Assembly: GCA_958450325.1 (NCBI GenBank)
Contig: OY288254.1
Coordinates: 37,023,577 to 37,087,576 of the forward strand
Direction: 5' to 3'
Source of the DNA: Agrostemma githago
Taxonomy: Eukaryota; Streptophyta; Magnoliopsida; Caryophyllales; Caryophyllaceae
DNA: 64,000 nucleotides
Shown here: in pieces, positions 54,153 through 64,000 of the stretch
Numbering within the stretch: position 1 is the stretch's first letter
Layout of the letters: each line of letters starts with the position of its first letter
The notes under the pieces: generated by a model
What the model saw: the letters and a program-made list of their open reading frames with translations, nothing else
Database searches by the model: none
What the model was told of the DNA's origin: nothing
Position numbers and translations under genes: made by a program

Positions 54153-56694
54153 CGACATTATCCGAGAGTCTAGATTTAGTTTAAGTCCTAGTCTGAGTCC
54201 GAGTCTAGGATCACTGTTTTCTGTCAGAGTCATTTGCATTCTGTCCTCTTTTCACATTTCAATAAAATCAGCTTTTCTATTTTCTCATATATTTCCTTAT
54301 GTGTTTCCGAGAACATGATGAACACCATCATACACTGTAAGCACATGCACGTGACTATTATAGGCACATCTATAATGACTGCAGGAAACCAAGCCCGTGT
54401 TTCCCTCTTACCTGTTCCATGTCTGACATAGAAAGCCACATAACTACCCTTAGCAGGAGCGGTATCGAATCCAATGACAAATCTAGGTAGTCTCCTAGTT
54501 TGGGTTCAAGACGGGAGGCAAGCCCATTTCCCACCATAAACACCCATCCAATAAGACTAACCAGTCCCTACCTTAGGTGTTAGTCTGACCGACAAAAAAA
54601 AACTGGACAAAAAAATCAAAAGTCCAAGGAAAAAGCAAAAGGCCAAAACAAAAGCAGACCATCATCAAAAAAAACCCATGACCGGGGCTAAGAGGTCAAC
54701 CAAAAAAAATTTCAAAAAAACCCATGGCCGTAGTGAAAACGATCAATTCAAAATTGTCAATACTCATACCATTAAATAGGGGAGAAGCAATCAAGTCGGT
54801 CAGCTAACACCACACTTAGCCTTCCCACATTACAACCCTCAAGACCTTCCCGAGACCTAGGCTAGAGACAGCCCGGAATTTTGAGGATTCAAGCTCCATA
54901 GGATACCCAAACCATTAGGGCCAGACATGGAAATCAGATCCCGCATTATCAAACCTGCCCGATCGAAGTTCGAGTCATTATTACTCGACTTCCCCCTTTC
55001 CTACCACATTTCAATACCTTACCCTCGAAGCCTTAGCTCTACAAAATCGAGCTCCAGATTTCGAATCATCAAAGCCACTTACTTCCTAGCACCACATTCC
55101 AAAAAACATCTAAACCAGTTACCAACCCCGAACACGGGAACTCAACTTGCAGTCGGCATAGAACATGTCCAAATAGTTCACACCACCTCTGGGGGCTACC
55201 CCGGGGAATGCTCACAGTCACAGGATCAACATCCTAACTATTCTACCCCTTTGATCAAGACATCATTGGGAATGCACTTAGCCTACACCATCGCTATGGC
55301 TAGTTACACACAAAGCCCTAGTAGACTAGGCACCACAATATATCTTTCGATCCACTGAACTACGGCTTGGTTTGATTTCACTACACGTGAATACGTAGGC
55401 AGCCTTTCAACAGAGGCACAACCACCCACATTGACACTCATTCAAAAAGCACCATCATTCCGGTCACTACACTGTCATATTCTCAACAGTTAGCTTTGTC
55501 ATTCTGGGGGCTTCTCTTAGGCAGAAGTTTTCCTTCCACTCACAAAAATCCAAATACTTTTCAAACACTAGCTTCCTTTCTATAGAGTGTCCTAGTACTC
55601 GGCTCAGTTGAAGACGAGAATTTGTCAGGGACTCGAAGCAATACCTACTTCGGGAACATACCCCGAAAACTAAAAAATTCAAAAGAACACCAGTCTACGG
55701 CATTGCTACCACAAAGCCATGTCGTACGGAAACAGTCTCATTCTGAGGATTCGACCATGTTGCCACTCGCCTAGGCTACGGAATAGCGCAACTTAAGAGT
55801 TTTGTTAGGTGGCCCACCCCCTACCGAGTCACGGTCCAACCCCTCGAGAGTCCAGTCGTGTCTGTCGACTCGTCCGGTCACGTCCAGAGTCGAGTCTGTC
55901 GGTAGGCCTCTCCCTTCAAATTCTACTTTGAGATTTGCAAAACTTAGCCATTTGAAAAAATCCTTTTCGACAAGGTCAAATTTCAGTCTATTTAAACTGC
56001 AAATTCCTTTTCTACCCCTTTCAATTTTGAAAACCTATCTCCTAGCACGTGAGTTACTTTCAGGACTTCGATTTCAAAATCAATCAAAAATCATTTCTTC
56101 CCCAGCGTGAGTCGGTGTTTCGCCTAAATATTACATGCAAATTGTTATGTATAAGCATACAGGTACACCAAGACTCCCGAAGAATTCTCAAAAACTCCCC
56201 AGTGGAAGACTCAAGCAACATTTTTATCAGGGATGAATCTACAACCAGATACGCCCAGAGCTTACAGGCAAGCTCCCACGATTTCCAGACAGGATGTATC
56301 TACAAGCAGATACACCTAGAGCTTACAGGCAAGCTCCCACGCAATCCCAAGACAGGATGTATCTACAAGCAGATACATCCAGAGCTTACAGGCAAGCTCC
56401 CACGTAATTCCAAGACGGGATGTATCTACAAGCAGATACACCCAGAGCTTACAAGGCAAGCTCCCACACAACTTCAAGACGGGATATGTCTGTAAACAGA
56501 CACACCCAAGACTTTTCAGGCAAAGTTCCCGCGACATTATTTACATCTATCCAGGTATGATTTCTATCTTATGACTGGCGAGCCCTTCACGCAAGTTTAA
56601 CGGACTATAAACGACCCGATCGGAAGTCTGCCAGGTTTTAATCCTCGATTGGCTTGGTAGATACTCTGACTTTTGCCTTGTCCAAGCCTCAGTC
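54153..56694 (+). mobile_element. 3' non-coding region of D with 63-bp tandem array
   Basis: No credible gene. Colinear with the reversed 25504-28102 of E. It includes an A-rich zone (54590-54720), the tandem array at 56228-56525 and the conserved end CGAGCCCTTCACGCAAGTTT...CTTGTCCAAGCCTCAGTC. No pol remnants are seen. Confidence 0.65.
56228..56525 (+). repeat. 63-bp tandem repeat, about 4.5 units (element D)
   Basis: Units share GCTTACAGGCAAGCTCCCAC, CAAGACAGGATGTATCTAC and AAGCAGATACACCCAGA. The period is 62-63 bp. One frame is open through it, giving a 21-residue repeat (KTGCIYKQIHPELTGKLPRN), probably by chance of the period. The inner word TGTATCTACAAGCAGATACA is itself nearly palindromic. 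Confidence 0.85.
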
Positions 56695-56707
56695 AGAGTG
56701 GGGGCTC
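56695..56707 (+). other. Polypurine tract of element D
   Basis: AGAGTGGGGGCTC directly before the LTR start TGTAGACACCC. Confidence 0.85.
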
Positions 56708-58937
56708 TGTAGACACCCACATTTTGACCGCCAGGTGTCTATAGTAGTTTCCGCCAAACACCCGATGATGATCGAACGCAAACATGCTTTAATGGACTCG
56801 GATATGGGCTCGAAATCATGGACATTTGACTTGAGCTTATTACGGAGTACAAATCTTACTAAACTAACCTCAAATCCAGGCCCAGTGGGTCGTTCCGAGT
56901 CAAATAAGACTAATTTGGGTCGAATCCGACACCAGGGGCAAAACCGTCTTTGAGCGACCGGGTCAAACCCGGTCAAAGATATTTTTTCCCGAGACACACG
57001 GACCAGCCGTGACACCACACGTCCGGTTTGGACACAAATACTACAAAATATCATCTACACAAAAATATTAAACAAATCCGTTTAAGGATAGAATTCGATC
57101 TCGAGTAGGAATTCTATCCGAAAACCAAAACAATTCACCGACCGAGCATCAAAATACTCGGCCAACTCCACTTTCAGCCGAGATACTCGACTTCTTCACC
57201 AAGAAACGAGACTCTCGTTCCCTTTCAAACTCTTACGATTCCTATCCAAATCGGTATTTCTTGTCGTACAAGCAAGGCTACCTCCTCTCCTATAAATAGG
57301 ACTTTCTCCCATACACGATCTAACACACATTCAACATCCATCATTAATTATTCACAACAACAATTACACATCGATTATTCCCGCATACAACCTCGTTACG
57401 CCAAACAATTCCCGAGCATAATCAGCCCGACGAATCCGACCCCACAAACCGGCTGAAATCCGTCACCCTACACGACACCTCAACTCTCCCACATCATCTC
57501 GACGCTCCCGTATTTAAGCCACTTTCCGACGAGCTCTATTCCGAGAAAACAAAGCATGTAGGTTGAGGGTGTAAAATCAAACCCGACTCTTCCTCCTTTC
57601 TCTTCCTTTCTCCACGTTTTTTTTCTGTTTTTCTCTTGCGTCGTTCATCGTTTTTTTATTATATTATGGGTAGTGGTCACATACTATTTTTTCTAGTATC
57701 GATATTACAAAAATATTTTCATAAAACAAACGTTCTTAAAATACGATATCGATTCTCTAATCGAATATCGTATCTAACAAGAACTAAATTAAATCTCGTT
57801 GATGCAAAAAAATCGTTACATCTTTTTTAACAAAATTCGACGATTTTTTACGCGGAGAGAATTAACATTTTTTTTTCTTTTCGTTCAAATTCCTTTTCGT
57901 TCAAAACAAAACTTTTTCTAAAAATAATCATTCCGACTATTTGATATCGATTTCATAATCGAATATCGGATACAACGAATAACGAAAATATAAATCGAGT
58001 ATAAATTAATCCATATTTGTACGCGATTTATAAAATTTGATGATTTTCGAAAAAAAAAAAAAAAACGGGACAGACTCCCGCGCGAGTCGCGCGCCTTCCA
58101 GGCGACTCGCGCGGAAGCCTGGATGGCCGAGCCCCTTTTTTCTCGTTTTCTCGCTTTTTATTCTTTTCGGATCTTACATAAAAAAGCGACTTTCGCGACA
58201 TATTTTCAGATTTCGATAAGTACTTTTTCGAGCTTGGTCAACATGTGTTAATCCATCACGTGTCATTAAATCTTTTTCAAAATCATGCATATTATCGCAT
58301 TTACATCTTTATTCAATTTATCGTTACTAACTCGTTTTCTCGTGTTTGTAGCAATTTATTTCTTTTTATTGTTTTATTAGACTAAAACAAACTTCGCATG
58401 CTAAAATAACTTTGACGTTATTAGTTTAATATGCATTAAACGACTTAGCAACCCATTTATTTTTTTCTCTCACATGCTTAGGGAAAATAATCTTTGCATA
58501 TCATTCAACCGTCGAACTAACGCGTGTACACCAAAAACGAACGATATCTTAGTAAAGACCGCTAAGTGCGGGCGGGGTTGGGTGTTCTTAGTGAACTTCC
58601 CAACACGTACCCTCACCCCTTACTCAGAACCATGGTTTCCGGATGTCCGAATCCATTGGCAACGAGAGTCATTCAATACACGATATCCGATAATGTCGGT
58701 ATCGGTATCATAATGCAAAGGGATGAACCCAATAAGCTCTGACATCGGAAACGGACCGTATTTTGTATACGGCCCACTACGACATAGAGTGGGTTCGAAC
58801 GGGCCCGAACTCCCACAAAGTTCGATGGCGACTCCTACTTCGATTTAAATTTTAATTTGACCATCTCATATGGAGATTCATTCGCCTCCCCAAACCCGCG
58901 CGTGGCCGCGTCGGGGTGGACCTATGTCATGTCCACA
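56708..58937 (+). mobile_element. 3' LTR of element D (2230 bp), uninterrupted
   Basis: Full copy. TATA box at 57291-57298, GCATGTAGGTTGAGGGTGT near 57554, GC-rich hairpin arms at 58078-58089 and 58103-58114, PBS-like decamer at 58826-58835. It shows the site into which C inserted in the 5' LTR. An A-run of about 16 (58050-58065) precedes the site. The TSD CATGC follows. Confidence 0.92.
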
Positions 58938-59985
58938 CATGCCTTAGTCAAATAAGGCAGACTGGGATAAGGGGGATGCCCGTGATGTATGATCGACGGA
59001 GTTTCGACACTAAAGACCTTTGACGACTTATGACAAGACCCGACACTGCTAAATATGGGAAGTCCTAAGAAGAAGAAAGTTTTGAAAAGGAAGTTAGAAT
59101 TCCGAGAAAGTCGGTGGAGGGCCCGACTTTTGAAACCGGCAAAATGTTGTCGGGCCGCAATTTTGAAGTTTGAAAAGATTTTTGAATTTTGAAATGGGCA
59201 GCATACCGGCTAAAAATAGGCTGTTTTGAGTAAAGTCATAAGTCTAAATTCGGTAGCTTCCCGGGTTTTTTTGAAAAGTTGAATATTTGGAATTTTGAAA
59301 TTTAAATATCGAAAAAAAAATTCCGATAATTTGAAAATTGAAGATGAGATCCCGAAGATTTGAAAATCAGAAACGGCATCTCGAAGATTTGAAAATTGAA
59401 AATGGCATCTCGGAAATTTGAAAATCGCGAATGGCATTACGAGGATTTGAAAATCGAAATTGAAATTTTGAAAATTCGAAAATCGAATAGTGGATCGGAA
59501 ATTCGAATTTTGAAATGGGCAGCATGCCGGCTAGAAAATAGGCTTGTTTTGAGTCAAATCAGAAGTCTAAATTTCGGCAGCTTTCCAAATTTTTGGAAAT
59601 TGAATATTTTTGGAAAGATGCATTTTTGGAATGATGGTTTTTGAAAATGACACGGAAAGATGCATGTATGCTTTACACTAAGTCTCGGTCGGTCTATATA
59701 GGGTCTATACCAGTGTACATGGCCTTTCCGAGAATCGGGACGGACTTCCAAAGTCGAGATGAGCTTAGAACATGCCGCGAAAGCCATACGAATCGGCTAT
59801 GAACACCTTTGACATATCCATGTTGGAGTATATCACGGTATAGTGGGACGTCGGTCACCAGTACCGGCCCGTGAAAAGATAGGGTTATGCATGAACCGTA
59901 AAACTAAAACGCGTATTGTACTAGTCTAACGATTTCTATTCGAGTCTCACCCTGAGGATGCCGATGGTAAGTCACGCATCAGTTA
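58938..59985 (-). mobile_element. Leader of element E next to its PBS
   Basis: No gene is present. It resumes element E after D. Imperfect 30-40-bp repeats with GAAGATTTGAAAATTGAAAA and GGCATCTCG occupy about 59340-59480. A second duplicated block GAAATGGGCAGCAT.CCGGCTA occurs at 59192 and 59512. Confidence 0.6.
59340..59480. repeat. ATTTGAAAAT(C/T)GAAAATGGCAT leader repeat
   Basis: Four degenerate copies with period about 35 bp in the leader of E. Related TTTTCAAAA words occur in the leaders of D and G. Confidence 0.65.
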
Positions 59986-60003
59986 TCCCCAGCGGAGTTG
60001 CCA
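59986..60003 (-). other. Primer-binding site, tRNA-Arg type (element E)
   Basis: On the minus strand TGGCAACTCCGCTGGGGA, one mismatch from the tRNA-Arg(ACG) complement; three bases from the LTR end. Confidence 0.8.
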
Positions 60004-60006
60004 AAT

Positions 60007-62587
60007 TGTGGAATGACATAGGTCCACCCCGACACGGCCACGCGCGGGTTTGGGGAGGCGAATGAATCTCATGTGAGATGGATCGAATTGAAATTTAAAT
60101 CGAAGTGGAATCGCCACCGAACTTTGAGGGAATTCAGGCCCGTTCGAACCCACTCTATATCTTAGTGGGCCGTGCACAAAGTACGGCCCATTCGGATCTC
60201 AGAGTTTATTGGGTTCGTCACTTTGCATTGCGATACCGATACCGACATTATCGGATACCGTGTATTGAATGACTCTCGTGTGCCAATGGATTCGAATATC
60301 CGGAAACCATGGTTCTGAGTAAGGGGTGAGGGTACGTGTTGTTCACAAAGAATACCCAATCCCGCCCGCACTTAGCGACCCCTATTAAGATATCGTTTGA
60401 TGTTTTAATACGCGCGTTAGTAATACGATGAGATGATATGCAAACAACGTTTTGACTAAACATGCGAAAATTTGAATAAGTTGCTATGTCGATTTACTGC
60501 ATCTAAAATTAACGTCAAAGTTCTATTTAGCATGCGAGATTTGTTTTAGTACAATAAAACAAAAAACGGAAAAAATAAATCAAGAAGACATGAACAAACA
60601 AGTTAGTAATGGTAATAACGATAATAACGGTTTGCAAATTATATAGAATGATATAGCGAAATATGATGCATGATTTTGAAAAGTAGTATGACACGTGATT
60701 GACTTGACACGTGTTGACCAAAGTCATAGAAAAATATTATCGAGACTCGAAAGGCGTTGTGGGACTCGCGGTTTTGACGTGACAAAGACCACTTGATCGA
60801 GTCATTGAGGGACTCGACCGAGTGGACCTCGGAAAACGTTTCTATCCCGGAATTTGAGGTGTCACTCGATCGAGTCATTGAGGGACTCGACTGAGTGAGC
60901 AGCCACTCGATCGAGTCATTGCGAGACTCGACCGAGTGGTTCTCAAAGAACCTTCTGCCTCGGTTTTTGGGGTGCCACTCGATCGAGTGGGCTAGGCACT
61001 CGATCGAGTGCCTTCTGTACGAACCAGGGTTCGCTTCGCAATTTGTTGTAGATTGCCTTTTGATTTTGGTAAATCGCTAATTTTGTCAAATCGGGCAGAA
61101 ATATTGTATGATTTGTGCTCGATTCGGATTTTGATACTCATCGTATCCGATATTTGATTATGGAATCAATATCGAATACTTAGAGTGAAATCTAGAAAAA
61201 GACGTTGTGAGTCGTTTAAATCGAACAAAAACGAAATGAATTATCTTCGCGTTTATAGTGTCATGATTCGTTCTATCGAACTATATGACAACTATTTTAG
61301 CATCAACGAATTCGAGTTAGTTAAATTTGTTGACTAATTCGTTTAGATACGACATCCAACTATAGAGTTGGTATCGCATCCAAAGAACAACGCTTTATAT
61401 TTGCTTTAAAAAAAGAGATTGATTTTCTCCGCATCTCGACATCGTAACGAATCCTTGCGGATTATGTGATGTCGGATCCGTATGAACGGGTTTCGACTTA
61501 ACCTAAATAAAAGCGCGTGATTTGAAATAGTTTTAGAAATCAATGTATGCGACGTTAATAATGATGACGATGATGCGAATAATAAAACGTGACTAATGAC
61601 GCGACAAAATAAAAAACGCTATTGTTGATGTTGACTCACTTCAACAATCAAATACTCGGGGTGTCGGGATAAGCGACCGGCCACGTCGGGTGAAACACCC
61701 TTGTATTCAGATTTTCTTATTTCGTCATCCCTTGTATTCGACACGAATCGGCGAGTATTTAGTGTTTTAATACTAGTAATATTAATGATATTAGAGACGA
61801 AAAAGAAGCAAAAAAAAAGATGAAAAAAACGTGAGAGGACGAAGAAGATGGACGGGAGAAGAGAAGAGGAAAAAAAAGGAAGAAATCAAGTTTGTATGCA
61901 CCCTCAACCTACATGCTTCGTATTCTCGGTTTGGAACTCGTCTAGTCGTGGCTTGAACACGGGAGTATCGAGACTATGTAGATGGAGTTATGGTGGTCTA
62001 GGGTTTGAGGTTTCCTAGATGCTAGGGTTTAGGTTGAAGAAGTATGTATTGTGTATGAACAGTTAGGGTTTCGAAAAGTTGCCGTAAAGGTGCATGGAAA
62101 GGGAGGTATTTATAAGAATTGCTCAACTCCCCGACCTAGGGTTACTCGATCGAGTGCCCTAATGGACTCGATCGAGTGGCCCAGCTAAAAGGCGACATCG
62201 GGCCTTTTGGAGGCCCACTCGATCGAGTGGGTCAGCTGGACGAGAATATTTTGAAGATTTTGTGTTTGGATTGGATTCTTGATATTTTGCATGGCTGTTT
62301 TGTGTCTCGGAAACGGCTTTGACCGGAGTTTGACCTGGTCGCTAAAAGTCGGTTTTATTTCCGGTGTCGGTTTTGACCCAAATTAGTCTTATTTGATTGG
62401 AAACGACCCGTCGGGCCTGAATTTGAGGTTGGTTTTGTGAGATTTGTACTCCGTAAAAAGCTCAAGCCAAAAACTAACGATTTTGAGCCCATATCCGAGC
62501 GCGTAGAAGCACGTTTGCGTCCGATCATCATCGGGTGTTTTTTGGAAACTGCTATAGACACCTAGCAGCCAAATGTGGGTGTCTACA
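60007..62587 (-). mobile_element. 5' LTR of element E (2581 bp)
   Basis: It runs from TGTGGAATGACA (reverse of the LTR end) to GTGTCTACA at 62587. Palindrome clusters at 60790-61013 and about 62145-62229, reverse TATA box (TATTTATA) at 62107-62114, ACCCTCAACCTACATGC block near 61900, PBS-like word with one change (GGAATCGCCA) at 60107-60116. No gene is present. Confidence 0.85.
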
Positions 62588-62807
62588 CTTTTACACATTT
62601 GTCGAGACGAGTTTTGCACCATCAATATCTTTTATTTTACGTTAGCAAAAATTATAAAAATTTTATATTTTTACTCTACTCATAAAGATGAATAAAAAAA
62701 TGTGTACTTTAAATTTGAACGAAAGGAGTACATTGTAAAGTAAATACTGTATATGAAATTGATTAGAAATGAACGACGAGCTAATTAGATCTAACACTCA
62801 ACACTCT
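62588..62807. other. Unassigned AT-rich sequence right of element E
   Basis: No gene and no element ends recognised. It starts at the outer edge of E (first bases CTTTT would be E's target site). Confidence 0.4.
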
Positions 62808-62815
62808 CCAACACT

Positions 62816-63906
62816 CAGGGGCGGCTAAGGCCCAGTTCAGGCGGTGCGAGTGAACTGGGCCTCCAAAATTTGGGCCCAAAATCAGTAGAAGTCATACTCG
62901 TTATAAAATGCATTGGGCCTCCAAAAAATTAAAAATGAATTAATTATTTATTAACTGAGGCTTATCTTTCTCCCCCGCTTTCTCTTTCCCTAGGATGATG
63001 TTTGGATTCCCTAAGTAAATGTTGGATAAATCTTGAATATAGCTGTATATTTTTGTTGACACATCTCTCACTATCTCTTCAATATTCCTACTATTAAATT
63101 TCTTTAAATTTCTCAAGATCTAATTTCTCACAAGTCACAACCACTATTTTCAATCTATTTTTATTTTTTCACTTCTGTCAATCCAGTTGCTATTTTACTT
63201 GAATACTTGTTATTGTGTTTGATTTCTAAATTGTTTATGTAATTTGTCAATCCAGTTGACACAAATAATATGGAAGTTGATTTCTGTCAATCCAGTTGCT
63301 TCATTGTTTATGTAATGGCTTTCATTTTTGTTTTGTATTATGTGTTTCCACAAATTACATAGTGATTTCATTGTTCGATTTTTAATTGATTGATTATTTA
63401 ATTTGCATAGGATTAATTATGTTTTTGTGGATTTCAATTTTCTTTAACTTTCTTGTGGATTTAATTTGTTTTTCCCGTTTAATTATAGTATTACGAAGTA
63501 TTATTATTTTTATCAAACGATTACTATTCCAGTTTCATCATTCATTAAATAAATCAGAAAAATGACTAGTTAGCCAACAAAGCTGTCTCACATGTGGTCA
63601 CAACTGCTGAGAGTCTCACTAATTGAATGCTAGAAAATTTCAATGAAGCTCTTTAAACTCATCCAAAATGACATAGGCGGGTGTCGTGGCCTTTACTTGT
63701 TCCGTTTCCTCTTTAATTTTTTCGTTTTAGCTGTTAGTTTTCCTGTCTTTCGTTTGTGTTCTTTTTGGGTGTGTCTCGACTTGTTTTGTGTCCTACTCCG
63801 TATAAGTCGCTTCGTTTTACTAGAAAAAAAAAAGTCTCGATTTGTATTATTTGGGCCTCATATTTTTGGGTTGCTCTGGGCCTCCTTTAGTTTTAAGACG
63901 CCCCTG
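62816..63906. mobile_element. Non-autonomous hAT element (Tip100-like), 1091 bp
   Basis: It starts CAGGGGCGGC and ends GACGCCCCTG, so the terminal inverted repeat is CAGGGGCG. An exact 8-bp duplication, CCAACACT, flanks it (62808-62815 and 63907-63914), the hAT hallmark. Subterminal GGGCCTCC/TGGGCCTC words occur at both ends. The interior is AT-rich and has no transposase; a 106-codon frame at 63643 runs across the right end and is not credible. Confidence 0.9.
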
Positions 63907-63914
63907 CCAACACT

Positions 63915-64000
63915 AAATGCACCTCTAAGGGAAGCCCAAAAGATCTTTAGCTTTAAACTATGAGTACTCGTAATATCCAATTTTAGTGGGGTATAAACGA
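63915..64000. other. Flanking sequence, nothing recognised
   Basis: 86 bp after the hAT target duplication, with no recognisable feature. Confidence 0.4.

Larger units (their letters stand above)
29691..58937 (+). mobile_element. Element D: forward, gag-only Tat retrotransposon with nested insertions
   Basis: CATGC flanks it at 29686-29690 and 58938-58942. The 5' LTR (29691-31052 and 48516-49384) is split by element C, and the 3' LTR is 56708-58937. PBS is at 49388 and the polypurine tract at 56695. The leader is split by a solo LTR at 50324-52967. Only gag is present (53277-54152). Without insertions the element is about 9.1 kb. By hand I count about 24 differences over the first 1360 bp of the two LTRs (roughly 1.8%). 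Confidence 0.9.
23341..62587 (-). mobile_element. Element E: reverse, gag-only Tat retrotransposon, host of D
   Basis: On the minus strand the order is 5' LTR (62587-60007), PBS (60003-59986), leader, [element D insertion at 29691-58937], gag (28930-28103), non-coding 3' region with tandem repeats, polypurine tract and 3' LTR (25490-23341). Without D the internal region is only about 5.2 kb and has no protease, RT, RNase H or integrase remnants. The two LTRs align with small indels, but the 3' LTR lacks about 350 bp at its outer end, where chromovirus sequence begins. No TSD can be checked because of that truncation. Confidence 0.8.

Noticed and set aside
56049..56495. 148-codon frame with a 21-residue repeat in D
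   Set aside because: The 63-bp repeat period keeps the frame open; the relative in E is not open in the matching frame.
63643..63963. 106-codon frame at the right end
   Set aside because: It runs out of the hAT element across its inverted repeat and TSD into flanking DNA.

Overview
The window is non-genic plant nuclear DNA. It is almost wall-to-wall LTR retrotransposons of the Ty3/gypsy class, with two small DNA transposons. I see no host gene, tRNA, rRNA or CRISPR. Evidence for a plant: Athila-type and Tat-type Gag/Pol, primer-binding sites matching plant tRNA-Asp and tRNA-Arg, a Stowaway MITE and a hAT element. The Tat copies resemble Retand (a 3' tandem repeat block, and in one copy an antisense extra ORF). 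This makes a Caryophyllales eudicot such as Silene plausible, but that is inference.

Left part (1-18969): a reverse LTR with a TGTAACACCC end (1-2739, carrying a Stowaway MITE) sits in the 5' LTR of a forward Tat-like element G (2740-5714, with its 3' end at 15932-16984). Inside G is a reverse Tat element F (5715-15931). F keeps its 3' LTR, an antisense plant-mobile-domain extra ORF, and decayed integrase, archaeal-type RNase H, RT and protease; it has lost gag and the 5' LTR. A decayed Athila-type extra ORF follows (16985-18969).

Middle (18970-23340): a truncated Tat LTR abuts a 5'-truncated chromovirus-like (CRM/Reina-type) pol with three breaks and a probable 3' LTR.

Right part (23341-62587): a Russian doll with matching target-site duplications. 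E (reverse, gag-only Tat, 23341-62587) contains D (forward, gag-only Tat, 29691-58937, TSD CATGC). D's 5' LTR contains C (forward, non-autonomous Athila-like, 31053-48515, TSD GGGAC). C's 5' LTR contains B (forward, Athila-like gag-pro, 31387-40966, TSD CCTAC). D's leader also holds a solo Tat LTR (50324-52967, TSD GTGTC). My hand counts of LTR differences (D about 1.8%, C about 1.2%, B about 0.5%) agree with the nesting order. A 1.1-kb non-autonomous hAT element (62816-63906, 8-bp TSD CCAACACT) lies at the far right.

No element here looks autonomous. D and E supply at most Gag, B supplies Gag and protease, C supplies a Gag-tail-like protein, and F and the chromovirus carry broken pol. Any movement of B-E would need enzymes from elsewhere. 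The strongest unexplained signals are clusters of CGATCG-centred palindromes in two unrelated LTR lineages, an intron-like antisense ORF in F, a hairpin array conserved between B and C, and a PBS-like decamer inside the Tat LTRs.
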